Shown: positions 27,675-36,404, numbered from the stretch's first letter. The stretch: 64,000 nucleotides of DNA from Streptomyces erythrochromogenes (GCF_036170895.1 NZ_CP108036.1:3782001-3846000), one strand, 5' to 3'. Notes: generated from the letters alone by a model not told the origin. A program made the numbers and translations.

Positions 27675-28427
27675 TCAACGCGTCAGACGGAAATGAACGA
27701 TGGTGGCGTCATCGGTTGATTCGATGTCGGGGTAGTGGAACCGCAGCCTGTCCTGCAGCTCGGCGAGATCACGAAACCCGTCGGCGACAGCGTCCGCCTC
27801 GGTCAACTCGGCAACGCTCTTGGAAGTGATCCGAGTGACCACACCGGAGAGCACCACCTCGTCATCCAACTCGAACACCATGTTCACCGGGCCCGTCTCC
27901 ACCGGGTCACGGAACCGCACCGTGGTCGTCTTCCGCCCGGTGCGTACAGCCTCGAGATAGGCGCGATGGAAATGCAGGGTCTGCATCGCGGCCGAGCACG
28001 GCGCTCCGTCGGACGCTGCGGACTGCTCCCCCCAGACGTAGGCATGGGGCAGGAGATCGGTGATCGCGACACTGCGAATGCCGCCGGCTGCCGGCACGAG
28101 GACGCGGATACCCGGGTGGTGGTCGAGCAGGACCTGCCGGTCCCGGCCACACGGCGCGAGCACGCCGCGCCCCCTATCACCGACGGCAGCAATCGCCGTC
28201 AGCTCGCGTGCTCCCGCAGCACGCGCATGCCCGAGCGCCACCAACTCCGCGCAAGGTCCGCCGGTGAAGTGATAGAGGTTGATACCACCGAACATCCGGC
28301 CCTGTGCGTCTCTCACGGCTGCCCCGACGGTGTGCACCTCACCGTCACCGTTGGTCTCGACGACGCGCTGGGCGAACTCGACCAGCTCCAGGTCTTCTTC
28401 CGTCGGCAGATTCATCGTGCTGTCCAT
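27675..28427 (-). CDS. Blasticidin-S-deaminase-like domain fused to an ASCH domain
   Basis: Protein of 250 residues. Residues 28-135 closely resemble fungal blasticidin-S deaminase and cytidine deaminases: GGINLYHFTGGPCAELVALG holds zinc ligand C59 and catalytic E61, and APCGRDRQVLLDHHPGIRVLV holds C93. The second Cys of the usual PCxxC motif is replaced by D96. Residues 148-250 form an ASCH domain with GRKTTTVR (164-171); K166 and T169 have the spacing of the catalytic Lys/Thr of E. coli YqfB, an N4-acetylcytidine amidohydrolase. The start at Met 28427 is chosen because TAGTGT lies seven bases upstream; upstream Mets add up to 12 residues. Nucleoside salvage is more likely than antibiotic resistance. 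Confidence 0.85.
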   Translation of the reverse strand: MDSTMNLPTEEDLELVEFAQRVVETNGDGEVHTVGAAVRDAQGRMFGGINLYHFTGGPCAELVALGHARAAGARELTAIAAVGDRGRGVLAPCGRDRQVLLDHHPGIRVLVPAAGGIRSVAITDLLPHAYVWGEQSAASDGAPCSAAMQTLHFHRAYLEAVRTGRKTTTVRFRDPVETGPVNMVFELDDEVVLSGVVTRITSKSVAELTEADAVADGFRDLAELQDRLRFHYPDIESTDDATIVHFRLTR

Positions 28428-28503
28428 CCGACAGACACTACTCATGCAACGTTCCCGAGCCATGTGACCCGGTGAACGTCCGCGATCAGAGCACTGGCCG
28501 GCC

Positions 28504-29883
28504 TCACGCCTGCAGGTCGGTCTGCGTCATCCAGCGGTCCGGGCGGGCGCTCGCGCGGGAGGTGTGGGAGCGGGCGGCCTGGTCGTGCAGGAGCCGCGCG
28601 GCCTCGGAGGCCGCCCGCAGCCGGGCGGTGACCGTGCCGTTCGCGCCGGTGTCCACGTGGACGTCGGCGACGCCGCGGGCGCGGGCCCACGGGCCCTGGG
28701 AGAAGCGGACGCTCTGCACCTTGGCGTGCGGGACGATCTCCGTACGCCGGCACAGGCGGCCGTGCCGGGCGGCGAACACCTCCGGGGAGAGCGCCAGGGC
28801 GTAGCCCTTCCACCACACCGGGACCACCCAGCGCGATCCGGTGTCCGGGGAGCCCGAGAAGGACAGGCCCGCCAGGTCCACCCCGGGCAGGACGCGGGCG
28901 ATCACGGCGTACGCGGCGGCCCGGGAGGCCACCGGCACCAGGACCTCGTTCTTCGACCCGGCCACGGCCAGCTCCACGCGGACCCGGTCGCTGCGCCGCC
29001 ACAGCAGCGGCTCCACGATCCGTACGGTCTGCACGCGGCCCGGCGGCACGGTCTCGTGGGCGCGGTCCAGCATCCCGTGGTCCAGGCGCAGCCCGTCCGG
29101 GGACTCGGCGACCCGCCAGTCGTACTCGGTGAGGAAGCGGCCGACGGTGGCCGCCCAGACCCCGCCCAGCATCGGCAGGAGGGTGACGACGGCCGCCCAC
29201 GGGCTGGAGCTGATCCACCACACGAAGAACGGCGCGATGATCCCGCCGGCCAGCGCGGCCCAGACGCCGAGGCTGAGCGCCAGCGAGACGGCGAGCTCGC
29301 GCGGGGTCACCCGCAGCAGTTCGCGCTGCGGGGCCTCGCCGAGGCGCACCGCCTCCTCGGGGGCGAAGCCGGCGGCGCGTGCCAGGAGCTCGGCGCGCAG
29401 GGCGACGGCCTCCTGCTCGCCGAGGAAGGACAGCTGGTCCTTCTCCTCGGTGCCGATGACGTCGAGGCGCAGGCTCGCGACTCCGGTCAGCCGGGCCAGC
29501 AGGGGCCGGGTGACGTCGACGGCCTGGAGCCGGTCCAGCCGGATGTGCGCGGTGCGGCGGAAGAGCAGCCCGGTGCGGATGCGCAGTTCGGTGTCGGTCA
29601 CGGCGTAGTGGGTGAACCACCAGCTCAGGAAGCCGTACACGCCGAACATCAGGACGACGCCGACCAGCGTCGCCAGCCGTAGGAGCGTGGAGAGGTCCGC
29701 CACCCAGCGCGCCGCCCGGTCGCCCTGCTGGGCGAGGATGCCGACGGTCGCGGCGATCGGCACCCAGGCGCGGCGCAGCGGCGTGAAGGGGTGCAGCCGG
29801 CGCTCGGCCCCCGGCCCGCCACCGGCGGGACCGGCAGGAGGGGCGGGAGGGGTACCGGCGGGGCCGGCCGGGTCGGCGCTCAC
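28504..29883 (-). CDS. Membrane protein with repeated bacterial PH (YdbT-like) domains
   Basis: Protein of 459 residues from a GTG that overlaps the stop of the upstream PH gene. A Pro/Gly/Ala-rich N-terminus is followed by two membrane-spanning pairs (about 80-105 and 235-280) interleaved with bPH2 domains. The repeated pattern is YAVTDTELRIRTGLLFRRTAHIRLDRLQAVDV, then HGMLDRAHETVPPGRVQTVRI and RTEIVPHAKVQSVRFSQGPWAR. This is the architecture of B. subtilis YdbT, partner of YdbS in tolerance to some antimicrobials. Membrane localisation is clear; biochemical function is not established. Confidence 0.85.
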   Translation of the reverse strand: MSADPAGPAGTPPAPPAGPAGGGPGAERRLHPFTPLRRAWVPIAATVGILAQQGDRAARWVADLSTLLRLATLVGVVLMFGVYGFLSWWFTHYAVTDTELRIRTGLLFRRTAHIRLDRLQAVDVTRPLLARLTGVASLRLDVIGTEEKDQLSFLGEQEAVALRAELLARAAGFAPEEAVRLGEAPQRELLRVTPRELAVSLALSLGVWAALAGGIIAPFFVWWISSSPWAAVVTLLPMLGGVWAATVGRFLTEYDWRVAESPDGLRLDHGMLDRAHETVPPGRVQTVRIVEPLLWRRSDRVRVELAVAGSKNEVLVPVASRAAAYAVIARVLPGVDLAGLSFSGSPDTGSRWVVPVWWKGYALALSPEVFAARHGRLCRRTEIVPHAKVQSVRFSQGPWARARGVADVHVDTGANGTVTARLRAASEAARLLHDQAARSHTSRASARPDRWMTQTDLQA

Positions 29884-30371
29884 AGGCCCGCCGACCTTGC
29901 CTCGCCGAGGGCGGCGAGCCGGTCGCGCAGCCGCTCCGCCTCGGCCGGCACCAGCCCGGGGATCCGGGCGTCGGTGGCCGCCGCCGCCGTGTGCAGCTGG
30001 AGGGAGGCCAGGCCGAAGCGCCGCTCCAGCGGGCCCGAGGTGACCTCGACCAGCTGCATCCGGCCGTACGGGACCACGGTCTGCTCCCGCCACAGCACCC
30101 CCCGGCTGATCAGCAGGTCGTCGGCGCGCTCGGCGTACCGCCAGGACCGCCAGTTGCGGCCGATGAGCACCCAGCCCCAGGCCCCCACGGCGAGCCAGAA
30201 CGCCCCCACCGCCGCCCACGCCGGCCCCACGAGCAGGCCGAGCAGCAGCCCGGTCGCCACCGCCAGCAGACAGGTCCAGCCCACGAGCAGCGTCCGCCGC
30301 AGGGTGAGCAGCCCGCCCGGCAGCCCGACCCAGCCGGGCTCGCCCGTCTCACCCTTCGTCCCCGTATCCAT
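29880..30371 (-). CDS. Small PH-domain membrane protein (YdbS-like)
   Basis: Protein of 163 residues. Two membrane segments lie at about 25-70, followed by a single bPH2 domain (about 75-150: LLISRGVLWREQTVVPYGRMQLVEVTSGPLERRFGLASLQLHTA). The gene is first in a two-gene unit with the larger PH protein, translationally coupled by GTGA. TAAGGT lies six bases before the ATG, so the transcript may be leaderless. It is divergent from the nuoD-like gene, with only 31 bp between start codons. Confidence 0.85.
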   Translation of the reverse strand: MDTGTKGETGEPGWVGLPGGLLTLRRTLLVGWTCLLAVATGLLLGLLVGPAWAAVGAFWLAVGAWGWVLIGRNWRSWRYAERADDLLISRGVLWREQTVVPYGRMQLVEVTSGPLERRFGLASLQLHTAAAATDARIPGLVPAEAERLRDRLAALGEARSAGL

Positions 30372-30402
30372 CCCCCCACCTTAGGACTGAGACAATGCCC
30401 GC

Positions 30403-31545
30403 ATGACGGAGACCACGGTCGGCATCGGCGGAGCGGCGGAGAGCACCGACATGGTGCTCAACATCGGCCCCCAGCACCCTTCCACGCACGGCGTGCTGCG
30501 CCTGCGCCTCGTCCTGGACGGCGAGCGGATCGCCAGCGCCGAACCGGTGGTCGGTTACATGCACCGCGGTGCCGAGAAGCTCTTCGAGGCCCGTGACTAC
30601 CGACAGATCGTGATGCTCGCGAACCGTCACGACTGGCTGTCCGCGTTCTCGAACGAGCTCGGCGTGGTCATGGCGGTCGAGCGGATGCTCGGCATGGAGG
30701 TCCCCGAGCGGGCCGTGTGGATGCGGACCCTGCTGGCCGAGCTGAACCGGGTGCTGAACCACCTGATGTTCCTCGGCTCGTACCCGCTCGAACTGGGCGG
30801 GATCACCCCGATCTTCCACGCGTTCCGCGAGCGCGAGGAGCTCCAGGCCGTCATGGAGGAGATCTCCGGCGGCCGCATGCACTACATGTTCAACCGCGTG
30901 GGCGGCCTCAAGGAGGACCTCCCGGCCGGCTGGCTCGGCCGGGCCCGCGCCGCGATCGCCGACGTCCGCACCCGGATGGACGTCTACGACAATCTGGTGC
31001 GCGGGAACGAGATCTTCCGCGGCCGTACCCGCGGCGTCGGGGTCCTGTCCGCCGAGGCGGTGCACGCGTACGGGGTCTCCGGCCCGATCGCCCGCGCCTC
31101 CGGCGTCGACTTCGACCTGCGCCGCGACGAGCCGTACCTGGCCTACGGCGAGCTCCAGGACGTCCTGAAGGTGGTCACCCGCACCGAGGGCGACTGCCTG
31201 GCCCGCTTCGAGTGCCTGCTGGAGCAGACCCACAACGCCCTCGACCTCGCCGTGGCCTGCCTGGACCGGATGGACGACCTCCCGCCGGGTCCCATCAACC
31301 AGCGCCTGCCCAAGGTCCTGAAGGCGCCCGAGGGGCACACCTACGCCTGGACCGAGAACCCGCTGGGCATCAACGGCTACTACCTGGTCTCCAAGGGGGA
31401 GAAGACCCCGTACCGGCTGAAGCTGCGCAGCGCCTCCTACAACAACATCCAGGCGCTGGCCGTGCTGCTGCCGGGGCAGCTGGTCGCGGACATGGTGTCG
31501 ATCCTGGGCTCGCTGTTCTTCGTGGTCGGCGACATCGACAAGTAG
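30403..31545 (+). CDS. NuoD-like NADH dehydrogenase subunit (orphan copy)
   Basis: Protein of 380 residues belonging to the 49-kDa subunit family of complex I. The quinone-site motif [22 protein letters not shown] (about 20-41) and [11 protein letters not shown] are intact, as are the C-terminal RAPSF-like region ([23 protein letters not shown]) and GDIDK. No other nuo gene is nearby, so it is an orphan paralogue (annotated NuoD2 in other Streptomyces) rather than part of the main operon. It is shorter than the usual 400-440 residues. Whether it joins complex I or a hydrogenase-like complex is unknown. Confidence 0.9.
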   Translation: MTETTVGIGGAAESTDMVLNIGPQHPSTHGVLRLRLVLDGERIASAEPVVGYMHRGAEKLFEARDYRQIVMLANRHDWLSAFSNELGVVMAVERMLGMEVPERAVWMRTLLAELNRVLNHLMFLGSYPLELGGITPIFHAFREREELQAVMEEISGGRMHYMFNRVGGLKEDLPAGWLGRARAAIADVRTRMDVYDNLVRGNEIFRGRTRGVGVLSAEAVHAYGVSGPIARASGVDFDLRRDEPYLAYGELQDVLKVVTRTEGDCLARFECLLEQTHNALDLAVACLDRMDDLPPGPINQRLPKVLKAPEGHTYAWTENPLGINGYYLVSKGEKTPYRLKLRSASYNNIQALAVLLPGQLVADMVSILGSLFFVVGDIDK

Positions 31546-31590
31546 CCGTAATTCAAAGGGAGTAGGGCCTTCCGCGCCTAGCCTGGCCCG

Positions 31591-32472
31591 ATGACATCGG
31601 ACTTCTTCGACGGCTACCTGCGCCGCCTCGGCGCCGCCGACCTCGGCCTCGGCACCCCCAGTGCCGAGGGGCTGTTCGCGCTCCAGCGCGCGCACCTGGA
31701 GCGCATCGCCTACGAGAACATCGACATCCAGCTCGGCCGGCCGCCGGGCATCGACCCGGAGCTGTCGGTGCGGCGGTTCGCCGAGGGGCGGGGCGGCTAC
31801 TGCTTCCACCTGAACGGCGCCTTCGCCCTGCTCCTGGAGTCCCTGGGCTACGAGGTGACCCGGCACGTCGGGGCCGTGAGCGCCGACGCCGCGTCGCGCG
31901 CGGTCCGGGGCGACCACCTCGCGCTGACCGTCCGGGTCGGGGGCGCGGAGTACTGGGTGGACGCCGGGCTCGGGGACATGGGCCCGTACGAGCCGCTGCC
32001 GCTCGTCGCGGGCCCGTACGAGCAGAACGGTTTCACCTACTCCCTGGAACGGCTGGACCCGCTGGAGGGCGAGGGCCCGGGCTGGTCCTTCTTCGCTTCT
32101 TCGGGCGGCGCGCGCCGGATGAACTTCCGTGACGCCCCGGCGGCGACGGCCGATTTCGAGGGGATGCACGCATGGCTGTCCACGAACGAGGAGTCGCCCT
32201 TCGTGCGGGTCTTCGCGGTGTTCCGGCGCGACGCGGGCGGCACCGACGGCCTGCGCGGGAAGGTCCTGACCCGCCTGGAGGGCGGGAAGCAGACGGACGA
32301 GCGGGTGCTGTCCGGACCGGAGGAACTCCTCGCGGTCCTGGGCGGGCTCTTCGGGCTGGACCTCGGCGACCTGACCCCGGCCGACAGGGCGGCCCTGTGG
32401 GCCCGGGTGGAGCGGGTGCACGAGGTGTGGTCGGCCCAGCGGCGGGCCGCGGCGCAGCCGGTGCGGGACTGA
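31591..32472 (+). CDS. Arylamine N-acetyltransferase
   Basis: Protein of 293 residues, normal for the family. The catalytic triad is visible: C71 in GRGGYCFHLNGAF, H109 in DHLALTV and D124 in YWVDAGLGDMGP. YENIDIQLGR (41-50) is a further signature. It transfers acetyl from acetyl-CoA to aromatic amines and hydrazines; in actinomycetes relatives also close amide bonds in ansamycin synthesis, but no such cluster is here. TAGCCT lies six bases before the ATG, suggesting a leaderless transcript. Confidence 0.93.
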   Translation: MTSDFFDGYLRRLGAADLGLGTPSAEGLFALQRAHLERIAYENIDIQLGRPPGIDPELSVRRFAEGRGGYCFHLNGAFALLLESLGYEVTRHVGAVSADAASRAVRGDHLALTVRVGGAEYWVDAGLGDMGPYEPLPLVAGPYEQNGFTYSLERLDPLEGEGPGWSFFASSGGARRMNFRDAPAATADFEGMHAWLSTNEESPFVRVFAVFRRDAGGTDGLRGKVLTRLEGGKQTDERVLSGPEELLAVLGGLFGLDLGDLTPADRAALWARVERVHEVWSAQRRAAAQPVRD

Positions 32473-32501
32473 TGTCGGTGCGGCAGGGCAGACTTGGCGG
32501 C

Positions 32502-32711
32502 ATGTCCCACTCCCCCCGCCGGGCCTGCCCCGCCTGCGGCCGCGACTGCGCCGTCACCGCGGGCCGCATCGCCCGCCACGACCCGCCCGCCTCGCGCGGC
32601 GACCTGGTGTCCTGCCCCGGGTCGCGGGCCCGGGTGGTGCTCGGCGCCTCCGCACCGACGCTGGACGGCTTCGTCCTGCCCGAAGTGCCGGGACAGCTGC
32701 CGCTGTTCTGA
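32502..32711 (+). CDS. Small Cys-rich zinc-ribbon-like protein (69 aa)
   Basis: The protein starts MSHSPRRACPACGRDCAVTAGRI; an in-frame ATG 30 bp upstream is possible but adds unconserved residues. C9, C12, C16 and a later Cys (LVSCPGS) could hold one zinc. The C-terminal half ends in PEVPGQLPLF. I do not know its function; such proteins are common in Streptomyces. It lies 29 bp after the N-acetyltransferase gene and may be co-transcribed with it. Confidence 0.7.
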   Translation: MSHSPRRACPACGRDCAVTAGRIARHDPPASRGDLVSCPGSRARVVLGASAPTLDGFVLPEVPGQLPLF

Positions 32712-32727
32712 GGCGCCGCGCCGGCCG

Positions 32728-33594
32728 TCAGGCCTCCTCGGCGGCCAGCAGCTGGATCAGGCGCGAGCTGCTCTCGTCGCCGAAGCCGGCCTCGACCCCG
32801 CGGCGGTACAGCTCCGCGTGCGCGGCCAGGATCGCGGTGTCCACGCCCGAGTCGGCCGCGGTGTGCAGGATGTGCTCGACGCTGGCGGCGCACATCGTCA
32901 GGCGCTGGTCCTCGCCGCTGTGGTCGCCGGCGTCGACGAGCGCGGCGCTCTCGGTGTAGAAGCCGCGGAGGGTGTCGGCGGTGTAGCCGGCGTAGGGCAG
33001 GATGTCCGACGCCGTCAGGCCGTTGGCGCGGGCCACGGCGACCGCCTGGTACCAGCCCGTGTAGGCGGTCCAGAAGAGGATCATGTTGAGCTGGTAGTAG
33101 AGCTGCGCGTGGCCGGGGTCGCAGCCGCGGTAGTCGGTGGCGGCGAGCAGGTCGAGCGCGGCGCGGTGCTCCTCGTAGGCCTCCCGCGGGCCGCTGATGA
33201 AGATCGAGGACCCTTCGCGGCCGATGCCGGCGGGCGGGACGTTGACCCCGCCGGTGAGGTACGCGGCCCCGCGCTCCTCGGCCCACCGTGCGGCCGCGCG
33301 GGCCTTGTCCGGGAGGTCGGAGGAGAGGTTGGCGAGCACGCGGCCGGTGAGGTCGGCGTCGCCGAGGGTGCCGTACATGGCCTCGACGTCGATCAGGCTG
33401 AGCACGACCAGCGGGCTCGCGGCGACGGCCTCGGCGATGCCGGGCGCGCTGCGCGCGCCACGGGCGACGAGGTCGGTGTCCTTGCCGGCGCTGCGGTTCC
33501 ACACGGTGACCTCGTAGCCGGCATCGAGGTAGGCGGCGGCCATGGCCCGGCCCATGGGGCCCAGGCCGACGACGGTGACCTTGGTGTTGTCCAC
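32728..33594 (-). CDS. Imine-reductase-like NAD(P)-dependent oxidoreductase
   Basis: Protein of 288 residues from a GTG with GGGGGAGAG upstream. The Rossmann motif VVGLGPMGRAMAAAYLDAGYEVTVWNRSAGK (8-38) carries the N-R-S triplet typical of NADPH-dependent beta-hydroxyacid dehydrogenase and imine-reductase enzymes. GGVNVPPAGIGREGSS and the helical C-terminal domain (LYYQLNMILFWTAYTGWYQAVAVA) fit imine reductases. The natural substrate is unknown. The gene is divergent from a TetR regulator, with two operator-like palindromes between them. Confidence 0.87.
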   Translation of the reverse strand: MDNTKVTVVGLGPMGRAMAAAYLDAGYEVTVWNRSAGKDTDLVARGARSAPGIAEAVAASPLVVLSLIDVEAMYGTLGDADLTGRVLANLSSDLPDKARAAARWAEERGAAYLTGGVNVPPAGIGREGSSIFISGPREAYEEHRAALDLLAATDYRGCDPGHAQLYYQLNMILFWTAYTGWYQAVAVARANGLTASDILPYAGYTADTLRGFYTESAALVDAGDHSGEDQRLTMCAASVEHILHTAADSGVDTAILAAHAELYRRGVEAGFGDESSSRLIQLLAAEEA

Positions 33595-33620
33595 GGTGCT
33601 CTCCCCCAGGAGTAAGTGAC

Positions 33621-33683
33621 TAGAACGAACGCTCTATCCAGCGCTCGGTACGACCGTAGCACGGGACTAGAACGAGCGCTCTG
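33621..33683. promoter_or_regulatory. Two near-identical TetR-type operators
   Basis: TAGAACGAACGCTCTA (33621-33636) and TAGAACGAGCGCTCTG (33668-33683) are imperfect palindromes repeated 47 bp apart in the divergent intergenic region. The second lies where the -35 of the tetR promoter should be (its -10, TAGAAT, is at 33698-33703). The first lies within the promoter region of the imine-reductase gene. Confidence 0.75.
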
Positions 33684-33709
33684 TCTAATACTCCGGATAG
33701 AATCCGGCC

Positions 33710-34303
33710 ATGGCAGCGACAGGGACGAAGACAGAGCTGGGGACGCGCGAGCGGCTGGTCCGCACCGCATCCCGCCTCATGCAGCACGGCGGCTACGAGA
33801 ACACCCCGGTCAAACAGCTCGTCCGCGAGGCGGAGGCCACCCTGGGCTCGCTGTACCACTTCTTCCCGGGCGGCAAGCAGGAGCTCGCGGTGGCCGCGAT
33901 CCACTTCGGCGACGAGGAGTTCGCCGCGCTCCTGCGCGCGGGGCTCGCCGCCCGCCCGGACCCGGCGGAGGCGGTCGAGGCGGTCACCGGCCTGCTCGCG
34001 GAGGCCCTGGAGGCATCCGACTGGCGCGACGGCTGCCCGGTGACGGCCACCGCCCTGGAAACGGTCGGCCGCCTCCCCGATCTGCAGGCGGCCTGCGCCC
34101 GGGCCTTCGCCAACTGGCAGGAGCTGGTCGCGGCGAAGCTCCTGGCGTCCGGCTACCCGGAGGAGGAGGCGCGCGATCTGGCGATCACCGTGGTCAACAC
34201 CCTTGAGGGCGCGGAAATGACCTCGCAGGTCACCCGGAGCCGGACCCCGCTCCTGGTGGCGGGCCGGCATCTGGCCCGGCTGGTGGCCTCGTACGGCCCC
34301 TGA
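33710..34303 (+). CDS. TetR/AcrR-family regulator
   Basis: Protein of 197 residues. The N-terminal helix-turn-helix is TRERLVRTASRLMQHGGYENTPVKQLVREAEATLGSLYHFFPGGKQEL (about 12-59). The C-terminal ligand-binding domain resembles the LmrA/YxaF group (DGCPVTATALE). TAGAAT six bases upstream of the ATG implies a leaderless mRNA. Two palindromes in the intergenic region suggest that it represses both itself and the divergent imine-reductase-like gene. Confidence 0.92.
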   Translation: MAATGTKTELGTRERLVRTASRLMQHGGYENTPVKQLVREAEATLGSLYHFFPGGKQELAVAAIHFGDEEFAALLRAGLAARPDPAEAVEAVTGLLAEALEASDWRDGCPVTATALETVGRLPDLQAACARAFANWQELVAAKLLASGYPEEEARDLAITVVNTLEGAEMTSQVTRSRTPLLVAGRHLARLVASYGP

Positions 34304-34318
34304 CCGGGGAGGGGCGTC

Positions 34319-35326
34319 CTAGGAAATCGCGGTGCGCAGGCGGACCACGTCGATCGACTCGGTCTCGTCGTGGGCCGTCAGGTCGATGACCTGACCCACC
34401 GCGCGGGTCTCGTCGGTCGGCGGCTTGAACTCCGGCTCGGTGCTCTGCTGCGCGGACTCCGCCTTGTGCACGGCGAGGGCTTCGGCGCCCACCACGTCGG
34501 CCAGGTCCTCGTTCTGGACCGCCTCGATCGCCGCACGGGCCTGCGCCGAGTTCTTGGTGCCGAAGAAGTCGAAGCCGCCCTCGACGCGGGAGGCCGTACG
34601 CCGCTGGGCCGCGTACGGGGCCACGGCGGCCGCCGGACGGCGGGCCGGGACCGAGGTGGCGGCGGTGGCCGTCGCCGGCGGCGCCGTGGGCAGCTCGCGC
34701 GCGGCCCGCGCCTTGGGCAGCGCCCGCTCCTGCGCCTTGCGGGCCAGCGCCGCCATGGCCGCGTGGGCCCGGGCGTAGCCGACCGAGGTCGGCGCGCCCG
34801 CCGAGGTGCGCTCCTCGGAGACGGCCGGAAGCTGCTTGGGATCGGCCGGAGCCGTGGTCGACGCGGCCTCGATGGCCAGCAGCCGGCGCTTCTCCAGGGC
34901 ACTGGCCCGCTCGGTCTCGGCCGTGGCGTACCGGCGCAGCAGCGCCGCGTGTTCGCCCCGCAGGCCAGCCAGTTCGACGCGCTTGGCGCGCAGCTTGGCG
35001 TCGAGCCTGCCCCGCAGCATCCGGGCCTCTTCGAGGTCGGACTCCAGCTCGGCTATGCGCTCGTCCGTGCGCCACTCGTCCTTGACCCGCTCGCGGGCGA
35101 GTTCCGCGACCCGGCGGCCCGCACTGCGGTCCCAGGCTCGCATCACGACGGCGCCGGCGATCCCGGCGGCCGCGGCGAGCGCCACGAGCAGCCTCAGCGC
35201 GGTGCCGTCGTCGGGGCCGGCCAGCAGCCAGGCGGCGCCGGCGCTGGTGGCGGACACACCGGCAACGGCCGTCGGCGTGAGCAGCCGGTGCAGGGGTTCG
35301 GGATTGCGGTGGCGTCCACGGGGCAT
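34319..35326 (-). CDS. Membrane protein with coiled coil, unknown function
   Basis: Protein of 335 residues. The start MPRGRHRNPEPLHRLLTPTAV is chosen because TAAATT lies seven bases upstream (35334-35339, leaderless pattern). Two membrane segments (about 19-39 and 44-63) precede a charged coiled coil (about 70-150: VKDEWRTDERIAELESDLEEARMLRGRLDAKL). The remainder is Ala/Pro-rich with a short conserved GGFDFFGTK and an acidic C-terminus. No enzyme motif is present. The layout suggests a membrane-tethered scaffold, but no function is known to me. Confidence 0.75.
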   Translation of the reverse strand: MPRGRHRNPEPLHRLLTPTAVAGVSATSAGAAWLLAGPDDGTALRLLVALAAAAGIAGAVVMRAWDRSAGRRVAELARERVKDEWRTDERIAELESDLEEARMLRGRLDAKLRAKRVELAGLRGEHAALLRRYATAETERASALEKRRLLAIEAASTTAPADPKQLPAVSEERTSAGAPTSVGYARAHAAMAALARKAQERALPKARAARELPTAPPATATAATSVPARRPAAAVAPYAAQRRTASRVEGGFDFFGTKNSAQARAAIEAVQNEDLADVVGAEALAVHKAESAQQSTEPEFKPPTDETRAVGQVIDLTAHDETESIDVVRLRTAIS

Positions 35327-35423
35327 GGCCTGAAATTTACAGGGCGTAGAGGTCGTGTGGGGTACCCACCCGGCAATCTGTTCCCGGGCAGTTACCCCAC
35401 ATTTCTCCATCAACCAGTAAGCA

Positions 35424-36404
35424 CTACTTCTTCACGAGGCCCTTCGACTCCAGGTAGGCCTTCGCGACGTCCGCCGGCTTGGCGCGCTCGGCGTCCACCT
35501 TCCGGTTCAGGTCGACCAGGTCGGCGGTCGTGAGTACCTTGGTCAGCTTGTCGAGCGCGGCCGCGACCTCGGGGGCTCCGGCGTCCTTGGCGTTGACGAC
35601 CGGCAGCACGTTGTCCGCGTTCTGGAGCTTCTTGTCGTCCTCCAGCAGGACCAGGCCGAAGCTGTCGAGGGTGGCGTCCGTGGTCGTGGTGAGCACGAGC
35701 TGGTCGACGCCGTCCTTGACCGCCTGCTTGGCCTGCGGGGTGCCGACGCCCTTCGGGTCAATACCGGAAACTTGAATTCCGTACGTTGTGGTCAGTCCCG
35801 GCCCGCAGAAGGGTCGGACGGAGCATTCGTCGCCCGCCGCGATCTTCACCTTCAGCCCCGACTTGCCAAGATCGGATAGGGACTTGAGGTTGTTCTTCTC
35901 GGCGAATTCCTTGGTCACCGCGAATGCGTTCTGGTCGACCGCCGAGCCCGCCGGCAGCACCTTCAGCCCGAGCGGGGCCGCGAGCTTCTCCAGGCCCGCC
36001 ACCGTCGCGGCGACGTCGCTCGACGCGACCGGCTTCTCCTCGGGCGCCTTCGGCCCGTTCACCTTGGCGTTCAGGAACTCCGCGAGCGTGGCCGCGTACT
36101 CGGGGACGACGTCGATCTCGCCCTTCTCCAGCGACGGCTCGTACAGCTCGCGGTTGTTGACCGTCTTGACGGACGTGCTGTAGCCCGCGTCCTTCAGGAC
36201 CTGCGCGTACAGCTCCGCCAGCACGCTCGACTCGGTGAACCCGGCCGCGCCGATCACCAGGCTGCCCTTGCCCTCCGCGGCCGGGGCGCCGGAGGAGCCG
36301 CCGTCCTTGCTCTTCTCCAGGCTGTCACCGCCGCACGCGGCCAGCGACACCGTCAGGGCCAGGGCGCCCAGGGACGCGCCGAGGACGCGCGTGGTCTTGG
36401 TCAT
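35424..36404 (-). CDS. Glycine-betaine/choline-type ABC substrate-binding lipoprotein
   Basis: Protein of 326 residues. The signal sequence ends in the lipobox LAAC with C24, so it is membrane-anchored by lipid. The mature part is an OpuAC/OsmF fold: IGAAGFTESSVLAELYAQVLKDAGYSTSVKTVNNRELYEPSLEKGEIDVVPEY. GGAGC precedes the ATG. It follows two permease genes on the same strand, and the ATPase gene is divergent. Uptake of a quaternary-ammonium osmoprotectant is the likely role; the exact ligand cannot be read. Confidence 0.9.
   Translation of the reverse strand: MTKTTRVLGASLGALALTVSLAACGGDSLEKSKDGGSSGAPAAEGKGSLVIGAAGFTESSVLAELYAQVLKDAGYSTSVKTVNNRELYEPSLEKGEIDVVPEYAATLAEFLNAKVNGPKAPEEKPVASSDVAATVAGLEKLAAPLGLKVLPAGSAVDQNAFAVTKEFAEKNNLKSLSDLGKSGLKVKIAAGDECSVRPFCGPGLTTTYGIQVSGIDPKGVGTPQAKQAVKDGVDQLVLTTTTDATLDSFGLVLLEDDKKLQNADNVLPVVNAKDAGAPEVAAALDKLTKVLTTADLVDLNRKVDAERAKPADVAKAYLESKGLVKK

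Noticed and set aside
27675..28427. Blasticidin resistance gene of an antibiotic cluster
   Set aside because: No nucleoside-antibiotic biosynthesis genes are nearby, the protein carries an ASCH domain, and one zinc Cys is replaced.
32172..32501. Long in-frame extension upstream of the small Cys-rich protein
   Set aside because: It lies within the N-acetyltransferase gene in another frame and has shadow-type Arg/Gly/Ala composition.
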